DNA of 64,000 nt from Mesorhizobium sp. STM 4661 (GCF_000359125.1 NZ_CAAF010000003.1:1-64000), one strand, 5' to 3'. Shown: positions 20,688 through 29,463, numbered from the stretch's first letter. Notes: a model not told the origin generated them from the sequence alone. A program made the numbers and translations.

Positions 20688-20804
20688 CTACACGGCCAGC
20701 GCCAGCTGGGCGCAATGGCTCTGTGCGATCAGCGAGTGGCAGGGCGCCGTGATGATGTCTTCGAGGAAGACCGCTTCACCAAGATAGGCCGCCCAGCGGC
20801 ACAT
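20688..20804 (-). pseudogene. N-terminal remnant of a class II glutamine amidotransferase
   Basis: A 38-codon frame beginning MCRWAAYLGEAVFLEDIITA, then PCHSLIAQSHCA, then QLALAV and a stop. The first 32 residues match, from memory, the N-terminus of rhizobial class II glutamine amidotransferases (EgtC/YafJ-like), whose Cys2 is the nucleophile. In those proteins HSLIAQS is followed by about 220 further residues, including a TNGDGFG motif, absent here. The homology stops abruptly after HCA, 40 bp from the RPE palindrome at 20490-20645, suggesting a deletion at the repeat. It starts 14 bp after the stop of the DUF6356 gene on the same strand, with GAGGGA upstream, so it was probably its operon partner. 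Confidence 0.75.
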
Positions 20805-20818
20805 CGCTTAATCTTCCC

Positions 20819-21070
20819 TCAGGCGCGATCCACGAGAGCCGCCGGCTCCTTGACCGCGTGCGTGCCTCTGTTGTGCGTGCGCTCATAGAGCTCACGTACG
20901 ATGCGGCTGGCCGTAGTCTCAAACAGAAACGGCAAGAAAGCGTGAATGAGCGCGGCGGCGGCAGCCATCAACAGGCGCGAGCAGAACCACGCGGCAAAGG
21001 CCATATGGCTGAAATAGGTCTCGCCCACCTTGGCCGGGTGAGAGGTGAAGAGCTTCGAAAGCTGCGTCAT
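20819..21070 (-). CDS. DUF6356-family small membrane-associated protein
   Basis: An 83-residue protein starting MTQLSKLFTSHPAKVGETYF, followed by SHMAFAAWFCSRLLMAAAAA and LIHAFLPFLFETTASRIV. The HP-x-x-VGE-x-Y...H pattern with one hydrophobic helix (about 28-50) and a LIHA-x-LP segment fits the alphaproteobacterial DUF6356 family, function unknown. The ribosome site AGGAGGG lies six bases before the ATG at 21070. It is divergent from the lrp-type gene and may share the operator at 21166-21185. Confidence 0.8.
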   Translation of the reverse strand: MTQLSKLFTSHPAKVGETYFSHMAFAAWFCSRLLMAAAAALIHAFLPFLFETTASRIVRELYERTHNRGTHAVKEPAALVDRA

Positions 21071-21165
21071 GGTGATCCCTCCTGCCGGGATAAGCCCCGA
21101 TGTTGAGTATCCTGGCACAGGCTCGCGGTTCATCGGTCTCAAATTGTCCTTGTTTCTGGTGCTAT

Positions 21166-21185
21166 TTTGGGACAAATATCCCAAA
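21166..21185. promoter_or_regulatory. Perfect dyad at the start of the lrp-type gene (likely autoregulatory operator)
   Basis: TTTGGGA-CAAATA-TCCCAAA is a perfect 7+6+7 inverted repeat ending on the first base of the lrp-type ATG. A possible -35 TTGTTT lies 17 bp before CAAATA. Lrp/AsnC regulators commonly bind such dyads to repress themselves and a divergent gene. Confidence 0.55.
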
Positions 21186-21655
21186 TGGCGCCCGATATCG
21201 ATGAAATCGATCGAAGATTGCTGGCCGAGCTGCAGCGCGACGGCACGCTGTCGGTCGACCAATTGTCGGAACGGGTGGCGTTGTCGCGCAATGCCTGCTG
21301 GCGCCGCGTCAAGCGGCTGGAGGAAGACGGCGTCATCACCGGGCGGGTGGCGCTGGTCGATGCCGACAAGGTTGGGCTCGGCCTCTCGGTGTTCATCCTG
21401 ATCCGAACCTCCAACCACGATCCGGACTGGCTGCGGAAATTCCGCGCGGCGGTGACCGGGTTCCCCGAGATCACCGGGGTCTACCGCATGTCGGGCGATC
21501 TCGACTATGTGCTCAGGGCCCGCGTCGCCGACATGAAGGCTTATGACCGGCTCTACCAGCGGCTGATCGCCAAGGTGGCGCTGTCGGATGTTTCGGCCTC
21601 CTTCGTCATGGAGGAGATCAAGGAGACGACGGTCGTGCCAATGGAGGTTCGCTGA
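21185..21655 (+). CDS. Lrp/AsnC-family transcriptional regulator
   Basis: A 156-residue feast/famine regulator. The N-terminal helix-turn-helix is DEIDRRLLAELQRDGTLSVD through LSERVALSRNACWRRVKRLE. The C-terminal RAM/ligand-binding domain includes VTGFPEITGVYRMSGDLDYV. I take the ATG at 21185; a TTG at 21167 would add six residues. It is preceded by, and overlaps, a perfect dyad (21166-21185), the likely self-operator. It is divergent from the DUF6356 gene 114 bp away, its most probable target. The effector is unknown, probably an amino acid. Confidence 0.92.
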   Translation: MAPDIDEIDRRLLAELQRDGTLSVDQLSERVALSRNACWRRVKRLEEDGVITGRVALVDADKVGLGLSVFILIRTSNHDPDWLRKFRAAVTGFPEITGVYRMSGDLDYVLRARVADMKAYDRLYQRLIAKVALSDVSASFVMEEIKETTVVPMEVR

Positions 21656-21701
21656 CAGGCAACCACGGTGAAAGAAAGCCGTTGATAGCATTGCCGCCGA
21701 G

Positions 21702-21730
21702 TTGACTGAATCGGCATTTGCGCCGATAGG
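21702..21730 (+). promoter_or_regulatory. Probable sigma70 promoter of dut
   Basis: TTGACT (21702-21707), a 17-bp spacer, then GATAGG (21725-21730). Initiation about 7 bp further on would fall 2-4 bases before the dut ATG at 21740, giving an almost leaderless transcript. No Shine-Dalgarno sequence is visible before that ATG. Confidence 0.45.
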
Positions 21731-21739
21731 ATCGGCCTC

Positions 21740-22225
21740 ATGCGCGCAGCCTTTTATCCTACTCCCGTCATCGGCCCCTCCGTCGGTTTCGTCAGGTTGC
21801 CGCATGGCGAAGGCCTGCCGCTGCCGGCTTATGAAAGTGCAGGCGCCGCCGGCATGGATTTGCGCGCGGCGGTGCCGGACGACCGGCCGCTGCTGATCTT
21901 GCCCGGGAAACGCGCGCTGGTGCCGACCGGGCTGATCCTGGAAATCCCGGAAGGCGTGGAAGGCCAGGTCCGGCCGCGTTCGGGCCTTGCCTTCAAGCAT
22001 GGCCTCACCTGTCTCAACACGCCCGGCACCATCGACAGCGACTATCGCGGCGAGGTGAAGGTGCTGCTGATCAATCTCGGCGACGAGGATTTCGCGGTGA
22101 CGCGCGGCATGCGGATCGCCCAGATCGTCTTTGCATCGGTGATGCAGGCGACGGTCGAGGAGCGCACATTGGCCGGCGGCACGGCGCGTGGCTCGGGCGG
22201 GTTTGGGTCGACCGGCACGGCCTGA
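21740..22225 (+). CDS. dut: dUTP diphosphatase
   Basis: A 161-residue dUTPase, converting dUTP to dUMP and pyrophosphate and keeping uracil out of DNA. All five trimeric-dUTPase motifs are present in order: [29 protein letters not shown] and [10 protein letters not shown]. The stop TGA overlaps the next gene's ATG by one base (22225), so the HAD hydrolase is co-translated. A sigma70-like promoter lies immediately upstream. Confidence 0.96.
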   Translation: MRAAFYPTPVIGPSVGFVRLPHGEGLPLPAYESAGAAGMDLRAAVPDDRPLLILPGKRALVPTGLILEIPEGVEGQVRPRSGLAFKHGLTCLNTPGTIDSDYRGEVKVLLINLGDEDFAVTRGMRIAQIVFASVMQATVEERTLAGGTARGSGGFGSTGTA

Positions 22226-22881
22226 TGAAAATACCCAAACTCGTCATCTTCGATTGCGACGGGGTCCTGGTCGACACCGAGAACCTGGCCAATCACCGCC
22301 TCGCCGAATGGCTTAGCACCGCCGGTTTTCCCGCCAGCTTCGAATACTGCCGCAAGAATTTTTCCGGCCGCAGCATGGTCTCGGTTCAGAAAGAGGTCGA
22401 GGCGATCGGCGTCAGCCTCGGCGCCGATTTCGTCGAGCGCTGGAACGCCGGGCTGCCGGATCTGTTCGCGCATGGCGTCGAGGCGATCCCTTACGTCCGG
22501 GACTTCATCGAGGCCGTCCACGCGGCCGGCATTCCAGCTTGCGTCGCATCGTCGGCACGCGTGTCGAAAATGCACATCACGCTCGGCCAGACCGGGCTTT
22601 TGCCGCTGTTCGAGCATGCGCTGTTCAGCTCGACCATGGTCTCGCGCGGCAAGCCTTTCCCCGACCTGTTCCTGCACGCCGCAAGCACGATGGGCTTCGC
22701 GCCCGCCGACTGCATCGTCATCGAGGACAGCGTGGCGGGAACGCAAGCCGGCATTGCCGCCGGCATGCGGGTGTTTTCCTATCACGGCGACCCGCATTCC
22801 GACCGCGACGGCCTCGCCGAAGCCGGCGGCATATTGTTCGACGACATGCGTGTGCTGGCAGGATTGGTGCCGATCCACTGA
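22225..22881 (+). CDS. HAD-family phosphatase (beta-phosphoglucomutase/GPP-like)
   Basis: A 218-residue HAD hydrolase. Motif I is FDCDGVLVDTE, a cap domain follows (residues about 15-80), motif II is VASSAR, motif III is the lysine in RGKPFPDLF, and motif IV is IVIEDSVAGTQAG. It belongs to the beta-phosphoglucomutase / sugar-phosphatase subfamily. It overlaps dut by one base; a role in cleaning up nucleotide or sugar phosphates is possible but not shown. Confidence 0.9.
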   Translation: MKIPKLVIFDCDGVLVDTENLANHRLAEWLSTAGFPASFEYCRKNFSGRSMVSVQKEVEAIGVSLGADFVERWNAGLPDLFAHGVEAIPYVRDFIEAVHAAGIPACVASSARVSKMHITLGQTGLLPLFEHALFSSTMVSRGKPFPDLFLHAASTMGFAPADCIVIEDSVAGTQAGIAAGMRVFSYHGDPHSDRDGLAEAGGILFDDMRVLAGLVPIH

Positions 22882-22959
22882 CGCGGTGCGACACCAGCCG
22901 TGGCGCTGACCCGTTTGTCAGCAGAGAACGCCGAACGCTTCTGAGCCAACCGCATTCGT

Positions 22960-22988
22960 TTGCCCGGCGCAAATCGGCACGCTAGAAT
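22960..22988 (+). promoter_or_regulatory. Probable sigma70 promoter of the PEP-mutase-like/dehydratase operon
   Basis: TTGCCC (22960-22965), an exact 17-bp spacer, then TAGAAT (22983-22988). It lies 35 bp before the ATG at 23024, which has GGGGAG seven to twelve bases upstream. Confidence 0.5.
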
Positions 22989-23023
22989 CCCTTTCACATC
23001 TTCGCATTCGATGGGGAGCATTC

Positions 23024-23827
23024 ATGGACAAGGGCAAGATCTTTCGCGACCTGCATGCCTCGATCTTCGTCATGCCCAATCCGTGGGATGTCGGCACGAC
23101 GAAGCTGCTGGCCTCCTTCGGCTTCAAGGCGCTGGCGACGACCAGCGCCGGCTTTGCCTTTTCGCGCGGCCTGCCCGACGGCGCGGTGACCTTCGACGCC
23201 ATGATCCATCACTGCCGCGAGGTGACCGCGGCGACCGCCCTGCCGGTCTCGGCCGACCTCGAAAAGGGCAAGGGCGACAGCGCCACAAGTGCCGCCGAGA
23301 CCATCTTCGCGGCCGAAGCAGCGGGCCTCGCCGGCTGCTCGATCGAGGACCATACCGGCGAACCCGACAAGCCGATCTACGATTTTTCGCATGCGGTCGA
23401 GCGCGTCGCGGCGGCGGCGGAAGCGGCGCGGGCGCTGAAGCGCGATTTCGTCTTCACCGCGCGGGCCGAAAACTTCCTGTGGGACAGGCCTGACATCGAG
23501 GACACGATCAAGCGGCTGCAAGCCTTCGAAAAGGCGGGCGCCGACGTGCTCTATGCACCGGGCATCGGCGACATCGAGACGGTGCAACTCGTCTGCTCGT
23601 CGCTCAGCAAGCCGGTCAACGTCATGGCGAGGCCCGGCTTCACCATTGCCGATCTCGCTTTGGCAGGGGTCAAGCGTATTTCGCTCGGACCCTGGCTCGC
23701 CAATTTCGCTTTCGGCATGCTGGAGACGGCGGCACGCGAGATCCAGCAGGACGGCACGTTCGGCTTCACCCGCGCCGCCATGCCTTTCAGCAAGCTGCAG
23801 GCGCTGTTTGCCAAATCCTTGGCTTAG
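23024..23827 (+). CDS. Isocitrate lyase/PEP mutase superfamily enzyme
   Basis: A 267-residue TIM-barrel enzyme of the PEP-mutase group (oxaloacetate decarboxylase / carboxy-PEP mutase-like). Visible landmarks are MPNPWDVGTTKLLASFGFKA, SADLEKGKGD (in place of the DxDxGYG of methylisocitrate lyase), GCSIEDHTGEP, FTARAENFL and NVMARPGF. The isocitrate-lyase KKCGH loop is missing, so it is not AceA. It is the first gene of a two-gene operon, 14 bp ahead of the hydroxyproline dehydratase gene. It probably cleaves or decarboxylates a 2-oxo acid; the substrate is unknown. Confidence 0.85.
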   Translation: MDKGKIFRDLHASIFVMPNPWDVGTTKLLASFGFKALATTSAGFAFSRGLPDGAVTFDAMIHHCREVTAATALPVSADLEKGKGDSATSAAETIFAAEAAGLAGCSIEDHTGEPDKPIYDFSHAVERVAAAAEAARALKRDFVFTARAENFLWDRPDIEDTIKRLQAFEKAGADVLYAPGIGDIETVQLVCSSLSKPVNVMARPGFTIADLALAGVKRISLGPWLANFAFGMLETAAREIQQDGTFGFTRAAMPFSKLQALFAKSLA

Positions 23828-23841
23828 ATGGGCCCCGACGC

Positions 23842-24840
23842 ATGACGCTCACCGTCGTCGACATGCATACCGGCGGCGAGCCGCTGAGGATCGTCACCGG
23901 CGGCTATCCCGCGATACCCAAGGGCACCATCCTGGAAAAGCGCGCTCATGTGCGCGATCACCTCGATCATCTCAGGAAGATCCTGATGTTCGAGCCGCGC
24001 GGTCACTACGACATGTATGGCGCGCTGCTGGTCGAGCCCGACCTGCCCGGCGCCGACCTCGCGGTGCTGTTCATGCACAATGAGGGCTATTCGACCATGT
24101 GCGGCCACGCCATCGTCGCGCTCGGCCGCTACGCCGTCGACGAGGGGCTGGTGGCGAGGCAGGAGCCGGTAACGACAGTCAACATCGAAGCGCCGTGCGG
24201 GCTGGTGGTGGCTTCGGTGGAGGTCAGGGATGGCAAGGCGGGGGCAGTGTCGTTCGAAAGCGTACCGGCCTTCCTGTTCGCCCGCGATCAGCAGATCGAA
24301 CTGCCGGGCTACGGGGCGATCGGCTTCGACGTTGCCTATGGCGGCGCGTTCTACGCACTGGCCAATTGCCGCCAACTCGGCCTGGAATTCGGCAGGAGCC
24401 GCGTGCGCGATTTCGTCGATGCCGCGACCGCGCTGACGGAGAAGCTGAAGACAGAGTTCCCGCTGTCGCACCCCGATCACGCGGATCTCGCCTTTCTCTA
24501 CGGCAGCATCCTGACCGACGGAAGGGATGCGTTTTCCGGCGACGAGACAAAAAACATCTGCGTCTTCGCCGAGGCCCAGGTCGACCGCTCGCCGACCGGC
24601 TCGGGCGTCACCGCGCGGCTGGCGGCCATGCATGCCAAGGGCGAGATCGCGATCGGGCAGGCACGGACCTTCGAGAGCATAGCCGGCTCGCGTTTTTCCG
24701 GCAGCGTGACACGGACGGCAAAGGCCGGACCGCATGACGCGATCATCGCCCGCGTCGGTGGCCGCGCCTATTATTCGGGCCGGGCCGAGTTCATCGTCGA
24801 GCCCGACGATGAACTCGGACGCGGCTTTCTACTGTTTTAA
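23842..24840 (+). CDS. trans-3-hydroxy-L-proline dehydratase (proline racemase family)
   Basis: A 332-residue proline-racemase-fold enzyme. The first catalytic cysteine is Cys87 in STMCGHAIVALGRY. The second position is Thr252 in VDRSPTGSGVTARLA. A Cys/Cys pair marks racemases and 4-hydroxyproline epimerases; Cys/Thr marks trans-3-hydroxy-L-proline dehydratase (as in human L3HYPDH and bacterial T3LHyp dehydratases), which yields pyrroline-2-carboxylate. It probably helps catabolise 3-hydroxyproline. No pyrroline-2-carboxylate reductase or transporter lies next to it. Its TAA stop is shared through TTTAAA with the convergent EI24 gene. Confidence 0.88.
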   Translation: MTLTVVDMHTGGEPLRIVTGGYPAIPKGTILEKRAHVRDHLDHLRKILMFEPRGHYDMYGALLVEPDLPGADLAVLFMHNEGYSTMCGHAIVALGRYAVDEGLVARQEPVTTVNIEAPCGLVVASVEVRDGKAGAVSFESVPAFLFARDQQIELPGYGAIGFDVAYGGAFYALANCRQLGLEFGRSRVRDFVDAATALTEKLKTEFPLSHPDHADLAFLYGSILTDGRDAFSGDETKNICVFAEAQVDRSPTGSGVTARLAAMHAKGEIAIGQARTFESIAGSRFSGSVTRTAKAGPHDAIIARVGGRAYYSGRAEFIVEPDDELGRGFLLF

Positions 24841-25541
24841 ATCGGCGCGTGGCTCTCGCGCGCAGAAATCGCCTTGTGCAGATGCACCATCATGGCGGCG
24901 GCGAAAAGCGGCGTCACGAGATTGAGCAACGGCACGGCGAGGAAGGCGGCGATGAGCAGCCCGGCCAGGAACACCGTGCCGGCATATTTCCTGCGGAGCG
25001 TCCTGGCCTCGGTCTCCGGGCGAAAGCGCATGGCGGCGAATTCGAAGAACTCACGCCCGAGCAGATAGCCGTTGACGATGAAGAAGGCGGCGATGTTGAT
25101 GCCCGGCACCAGCAGGAGCAGCAAGGCGACGATGTTGCCGAGGACGACGACGCCGAAGAATTTTATCGCCAGCACCAGCGAGCGCAGCCCCGGCATGGCG
25201 CGTCCGGGCGGATCGCCCGGATAGTCGGTGCGCTCGACCACCTCGGCGACATCGTCGAGGAACAGGCCGGCAATGATCGCCGTCACCGGCGCGATGAGCA
25301 GCGCCAGACCCAGCGCAAGGCCTATGCCGGCGACGACGACGCCCAGCCATCCGGCCCAGGACGGCAGGCCGGGCAACCACGCATCGATCCACGGCCAGGC
25401 CAGCCATTCGAACAGGCCCCGGATCGTGAACCACAGCGCGGCCAGCGCCAGCAGCGTCAGCCCCAGCGTCTTAACGAATACCGAGCGGAATTCGGGCGAG
25501 AACAGCCGGCTGGCGGCGGCGCGGGCGGCATCGAGGATCAC
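24837..25541 (-). CDS. EI24/CysZ-like membrane protein
   Basis: A 234-residue inner-membrane protein with about four to five hydrophobic segments (TLGLTLLALAALWFTIRGL, WLGVVVAGIGLALGLALLIA, VVVLGNIVALLLLLVPGI, VFLAGLLIAAFLAVPLL). The order and the VPGINIAAFFIVNGYLLGREFF segment fit the EI24/CysZ family. CysZ imports sulfate in enterics; here there are no cysteine-synthesis neighbours, so that role is not claimed. It overlaps the dehydratase gene by 4 bp at the 3' end. Confidence 0.85.
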   Translation of the reverse strand: MILDAARAAASRLFSPEFRSVFVKTLGLTLLALAALWFTIRGLFEWLAWPWIDAWLPGLPSWAGWLGVVVAGIGLALGLALLIAPVTAIIAGLFLDDVAEVVERTDYPGDPPGRAMPGLRSLVLAIKFFGVVVLGNIVALLLLLVPGINIAAFFIVNGYLLGREFFEFAAMRFRPETEARTLRRKYAGTVFLAGLLIAAFLAVPLLNLVTPLFAAAMMVHLHKAISARESHAPI

Positions 25542-25773
25542 GGCGTTTCCAATCCCATGTCAAACGGGCCCATGTCAAACGGGGCCCATGGCGAGCGGGA
25601 CATCTGCGAGATAGGCGGAGACAGATCAAGTCACAAGCGCAACCTCGCAATGCGGCCCATCTGCCATTCGCCAAGATTTATCGAGTCACGACCTAGGCAA
25701 AGCCGCATCAAATCGCTAGACCCGCCTGCGGCCGGCGTGGCAGAAAGCCGGTGGGTTTTTGGCGGAGATATTG

Positions 25774-26766
25774 ATGCCGGACTATGACGTGCTTTGCATC
25801 GGAAATGCCATTGTCGACATCATCGCCCAGTGCGACGAGGCATTCCTGGAAACGAACGGCATCATCAAGGGCGCGATGAACCTGATCGACACAAGCCGCG
25901 CCGAACTGCTCTACAGCCGCATGGGCCCGGCGATCGAAGCCTCCGGCGGCAGCGCCGGCAACACGGCGGCCGGCGTCGCCTCCTTCGGCGGCCGCGCCGC
26001 CTTCTTCGGCAAGGTCTCGAACGATCCGCTCGGCGAGATCTACGCCCACGACATCCACGCGCAGGGCGTCGCCTTCGACACCAGGCCGCTTCAGGGCGAA
26101 CCGCCGACGGCACGCTCGATGATCTTCGTGACGCCGGACGGCGAGCGCTCGATGAACACCTATCTCGGCGCCTGCGTCGAGCTCGGCCCGGAGGATGTCG
26201 AAGCCGACAAGGCTTCCGGTGCGGCGGTCACCTATTTCGAAGGCTATCTGTGGGACCCGCCGCGCGCCAAGGAAGCGATCCGGCAGACGGCGAAGCTCGC
26301 GCATGCCGCCGGGCGCGAAGTGTCGATGACGCTGTCGGATTCGTTCTGCGTCGACCGCTACCGCGACGAGTTCCTCGACCTGATGCGCTCGGGCACCGTC
26401 GACATCGTCTTTGCCAACAGCCACGAGATCAAGTCGCTCTACCAGACCGCCTCCTTCGACGAGGCGCTGGCGCAGATCCGCAAGGACTGCAAGATCGCCG
26501 CCGTCACCCGCTCGGAAAAGGGCTCGGTGATCGTGCGTGGTGAGGAGACGGTCACCATCCAGGCGACGAAGATCAGGGAACTGGTCGACACGACCGGCGC
26601 CGGCGACCTCTATGCGGCCGGCTTCCTCTATGGCTATACGCAGGGCCGCGGCCTGAAGGCGTGCGGCGATCTCGGCTCGCTGGCAGCCGGGCTGGTGATC
26701 CAGCAGCTCGGGCCAAGGCCGCGGCAGAACCTGCGCAGAGAGGCCGAGCAGGCGGGGCTGATTTAG
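25774..26766 (+). CDS. PfkB-family carbohydrate/adenosine kinase
   Basis: A 330-residue ribokinase-fold kinase. It starts MPDYDVLCIGNAIVDIIAQC; the substrate-site motif is GGSAGNTAAGVASFGG. The PfkB signature LVDTTGAGDLYAAGFLYGYT carries the catalytic aspartate. Rhizobial proteins of this type are often called adenosine kinase, which fits the N-terminus, but other nucleosides or sugars are possible. The ATG at 25774 has GGAG upstream and is preferred over a TTG at 25759. No operon partner is nearby. Confidence 0.88.
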   Translation: MPDYDVLCIGNAIVDIIAQCDEAFLETNGIIKGAMNLIDTSRAELLYSRMGPAIEASGGSAGNTAAGVASFGGRAAFFGKVSNDPLGEIYAHDIHAQGVAFDTRPLQGEPPTARSMIFVTPDGERSMNTYLGACVELGPEDVEADKASGAAVTYFEGYLWDPPRAKEAIRQTAKLAHAAGREVSMTLSDSFCVDRYRDEFLDLMRSGTVDIVFANSHEIKSLYQTASFDEALAQIRKDCKIAAVTRSEKGSVIVRGEETVTIQATKIRELVDTTGAGDLYAAGFLYGYTQGRGLKACGDLGSLAAGLVIQQLGPRPRQNLRREAEQAGLI

Positions 26767-26779
26767 GGCACCCCTTTTT

Positions 26780-26806
26780 CCTTCTCCCCTTGTTGTGGGA
26801 GAAGGG
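26780..26806. other. Hairpin after the PfkB kinase gene; 26767-27056 otherwise empty
   Basis: CCTTCTCCC (26780-26788) pairs with GGGAGAAGG (26798-26806). There is no T-tract on the plus strand, so it is either a degenerate RPE hairpin or a weak terminator between the convergent kinase and malic enzyme genes. The remaining 250 bp show no coding or RNA gene I can support. Confidence 0.45.
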
Positions 26807-27056
26807 GAAGCACCGCTATCTCACCCCGCGCCTGAGGCAATCCATGGCAGATCAGATAGGTTCTGGCAGCGCGCGACCCCGGCCTTGATGCGCGACTGCG
26901 TAGACGCCGACATCGTCGCCATTGGGCGCACTGCGCGAACCGCAACAATTCAGTCGAGTTTCGGCAGCCGTCCGAAACAGCCCGGGGCGAAAAGCCGCGC
27001 CATGGCGCGAACCCAAAACAGCCGGTTGCAGCAAATATGGTCGCTGATTTTTGCCT

Positions 27057-29336
27057 TCAAGCCCCTGCGGTATACGCCGCAATGGCCGCCATATTCACGA
27101 TGTCCGAGTCCTTGGCGTTCAGCGAGACGATCTGTACCGGCTTGTTCAAGCCGACCAACAGCGGGCCGATGACGGTCGAGCCGCCGAGCTCCTGCAGCAT
27201 CTTGGTCGAGATCGAGGCCGAGTGGAAGGCCGGCATGATCAGCACATTGGCCGGGCCGGTGAGCCGGATGAACGGATATTGCGCCATGGCGCGGGCGTTG
27301 AGCGCCACGTCGGCGGCCATCTCGCCGTCATATTCGAAATCGACGCGCCTTTTGTCGAGGATGCGCACTGCTTCCTGGACGCGCTCGGAGCGCTCGCCCT
27401 GCGGATGGCCGAAGGTGGAATAGGCGAGCATCGCCAGGCGTGGCTCGTAGCCCATGCGGCGGGCAAAGCCGGCGGTCTCCTCGGCGATGTCGGCGATCTC
27501 GATGGCGTTCGGCATATCGTGCACGGCGGTGTCGGCGACCAGCACGGTGCGCCCTCGCGCCAGCACGATCGAAACGCCGATGACGCAGTGGCCGGGCTTG
27601 GCGTCGATAACGCGGCGGATGTCGTCGAGCGCGGTCGAATAGTTGCGGGTGACGCCAGTGACGATGCCGTCGGCGTCGCCCAGCGCCACCATGCAGGCGG
27701 CGAAATGGTTGCGGTCGTTGTTGATCAGGCGCTGGCAGTCGCGGAACAGGAAGCCCTTGCGCTGCATGCGCTCGTACAGATAGTCGGTGTAGACGCTGTT
27801 GCGGCGCGACAGCCTGGCGTTGATGATCTCGATGCCCTGCTTGTTGAGCTCGATGCCGGCATGCTTGGCGTTCTCCTTGATAACGTCGTCGCGGCCGAGC
27901 AGGATGGCGGTGCCGAGCCGCTGGTTCACATAGGAGACGGCGGCGCGCATGACCTGTTCCTCCTCGCCCTCGGCGAAGACGATGCGCTTGGGCTGGCGGC
28001 GCACGCGGTCGTAGATGCGCTGCAGCGTCGAGGCGATCGGATCGCGGCGGGCGGACAGCTCCTGCGCGTAGCGGTCGAGATTGAGGATCGGCTTGCGGGC
28101 GACGCCGCTATCCATCGCGGCCTTGGCCACCGCAAGCGGAATGGCGGAGATCAGGCGCGGGTCGAACGGCACCGGGATGATGTAGCTGGGGCCGAATTTT
28201 GGCCGGTTGCCCTGATAGGCGGCGGCGACGTCGTCGGGCACGTCCTGGCGCGCCAGCTCGGCGAGCGCACGTGCAGCGGCGATCTTCATGTCGTCATTGA
28301 TGGTGGTGGCGCGCACATCCAGCGCGCCGCGGAAGATATAGGGGAAGCCAAGCACGTTGTTGACCTGGTTCGGATAGTCCGAACGGCCGGTGGCCATGAT
28401 GGCGTCGGTGCGGATCTTGGCCACTTCCTCCGGGGTGATCTCCGGGTCGGGATTGGCCATGGCGAAGATGATCGGGTTCTTGGCCATCGACTGCACCATC
28501 TTGGTGGTCAGCGCGCCCTTGGCGGAGAGGCCGAGGAAGACATCGGCGCCGTCGAGCGCCTCGGCCAGCGAGCGCGCCTCGGTCTTGACCGCATGCGCCG
28601 ACTTCCACTGGTTCATGCCTTCGGTGCGACCCTGGAAGACCACGCCCTTGGTGTCGCACAGGATGATATTCTCCGGCGCAAAGCCCATCGCCTTCATCAG
28701 CTCGATGCAGGCGATGCCGGCCGCACCCGCGCCATTGCAGACCATTTTGGTGGTCTTCATGTCGCGGCCGGTGATCTCCAGCGCATTGATCAGGCCGGCG
28801 GCCGAGATGATGGCCGTGCCGTGCTGGTCGTCATGGAAGACCGGAATATCCATCAATTCGCGCAGCCGCTGCTCGATGATGAAGCATTCCGGCGCCTTGA
28901 TGTCCTCAAGGTTGATGCCGCCGAAGGAAGGGCCGAGATAGCGCACGCAGTTGATGAATTCGTCGGCATCCTCGGTGTCGACCTCGAGATCGATGGAATC
29001 GACATCGGCGAAGCGCTTGAACAGCACCGCCTTGCCCTCCATGACCGGCTTGGAAGCCAGCGCGCCGAGATTGCCGAGACCGAGGATGGCGGTGCCGTTG
29101 GAAATGACGGCGACCATGTTGCCGCGCGTCGTGTAGTCGAAAGCGCGGCTTGGGTCCTCGGCGATGGCAAGGACGGGAACCGCGACGCCCGGCGAATAGG
29201 CGAGGCTCAAATCGCGCTGCGTCGCCATCGGTTTGGTGGCGACGATCTCCAGCTTGCCGGGGCGGCCCATGGCGTGGAACTCCAGCGCCTCCTGGGCGCT
29301 GACGGAGGGGCCGTTGTTTTCGGTTTTCCTGGCCAT
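27057..29336 (-). CDS. tme: NADP-dependent malic enzyme fused to a phosphotransacetylase-like domain
   Basis: A 759-residue protein with the layout of rhizobial TME/MaeB. The malic domain covers residues about 15-160 ([27 protein letters not shown]). The NAD(P)-binding domain covers about 160-430 ([16 protein letters not shown]). A C-terminal phosphotransacetylase-like domain follows ([16 protein letters not shown] to the end). It converts malate to pyruvate, supplying acetyl-CoA precursors on C4-dicarboxylates; the PTA-like part is thought to be regulatory. The start is the ATG at 29336. Upstream in-frame codons to 29504 are unconserved. The choice between the NADP (tme) and NAD (dme) paralogue cannot be settled from sequence alone. 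Confidence 0.92.
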   Translation of the reverse strand: MARKTENNGPSVSAQEALEFHAMGRPGKLEIVATKPMATQRDLSLAYSPGVAVPVLAIAEDPSRAFDYTTRGNMVAVISNGTAILGLGNLGALASKPVMEGKAVLFKRFADVDSIDLEVDTEDADEFINCVRYLGPSFGGINLEDIKAPECFIIEQRLRELMDIPVFHDDQHGTAIISAAGLINALEITGRDMKTTKMVCNGAGAAGIACIELMKAMGFAPENIILCDTKGVVFQGRTEGMNQWKSAHAVKTEARSLAEALDGADVFLGLSAKGALTTKMVQSMAKNPIIFAMANPDPEITPEEVAKIRTDAIMATGRSDYPNQVNNVLGFPYIFRGALDVRATTINDDMKIAAARALAELARQDVPDDVAAAYQGNRPKFGPSYIIPVPFDPRLISAIPLAVAKAAMDSGVARKPILNLDRYAQELSARRDPIASTLQRIYDRVRRQPKRIVFAEGEEEQVMRAAVSYVNQRLGTAILLGRDDVIKENAKHAGIELNKQGIEIINARLSRRNSVYTDYLYERMQRKGFLFRDCQRLINNDRNHFAACMVALGDADGIVTGVTRNYSTALDDIRRVIDAKPGHCVIGVSIVLARGRTVLVADTAVHDMPNAIEIADIAEETAGFARRMGYEPRLAMLAYSTFGHPQGERSERVQEAVRILDKRRVDFEYDGEMAADVALNARAMAQYPFIRLTGPANVLIMPAFHSASISTKMLQELGGSTVIGPLLVGLNKPVQIVSLNAKDSDIVNMAAIAAYTAGA

Positions 29337-29463
29337 GATGCTTTTGATTTCCTCGCCGGTACGGCACCGCTTGAGACGGGTGCTTTTTGTGGAGTTCCGA
29401 ATTAAGGCCACATGCCGCCGCTGTAAACCGCCAAGCGGTGCGGAATCGCGGTCGTGCGCACTC

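Noticed and set aside
24837-25541. CysZ sulfate transporter
   Set aside because: Only the EI24 fold is visible. There are no cysteine-biosynthesis neighbours, so the specific name is not supported.
26780-26806. Intrinsic terminator after the PfkB kinase gene
   Set aside because: The stem is good but no T-tract follows on the plus strand, and on the minus strand the following bases are A-rich. It was kept only as a hairpin.
26832-27056. Small ORFs between the PfkB kinase and malic enzyme genes
   Set aside because: They lack ribosome sites and recognisable sequence, and none looks like a coherent protein.
27051-29405. Long open frame (over 780 codons) on the plus strand
   Set aside because: It is wholly antisense to the malic enzyme gene and is repetitive in Asp/Gly/His/Arg, as expected from the reverse frame of GC-rich coding DNA. 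The same applies to 16294-17892 (antisense to prfC), 11618-13027 (antisense to the ABC exporter), 30681-32681 (antisense to mutS) and 48960-50954 (antisense to nhaA).
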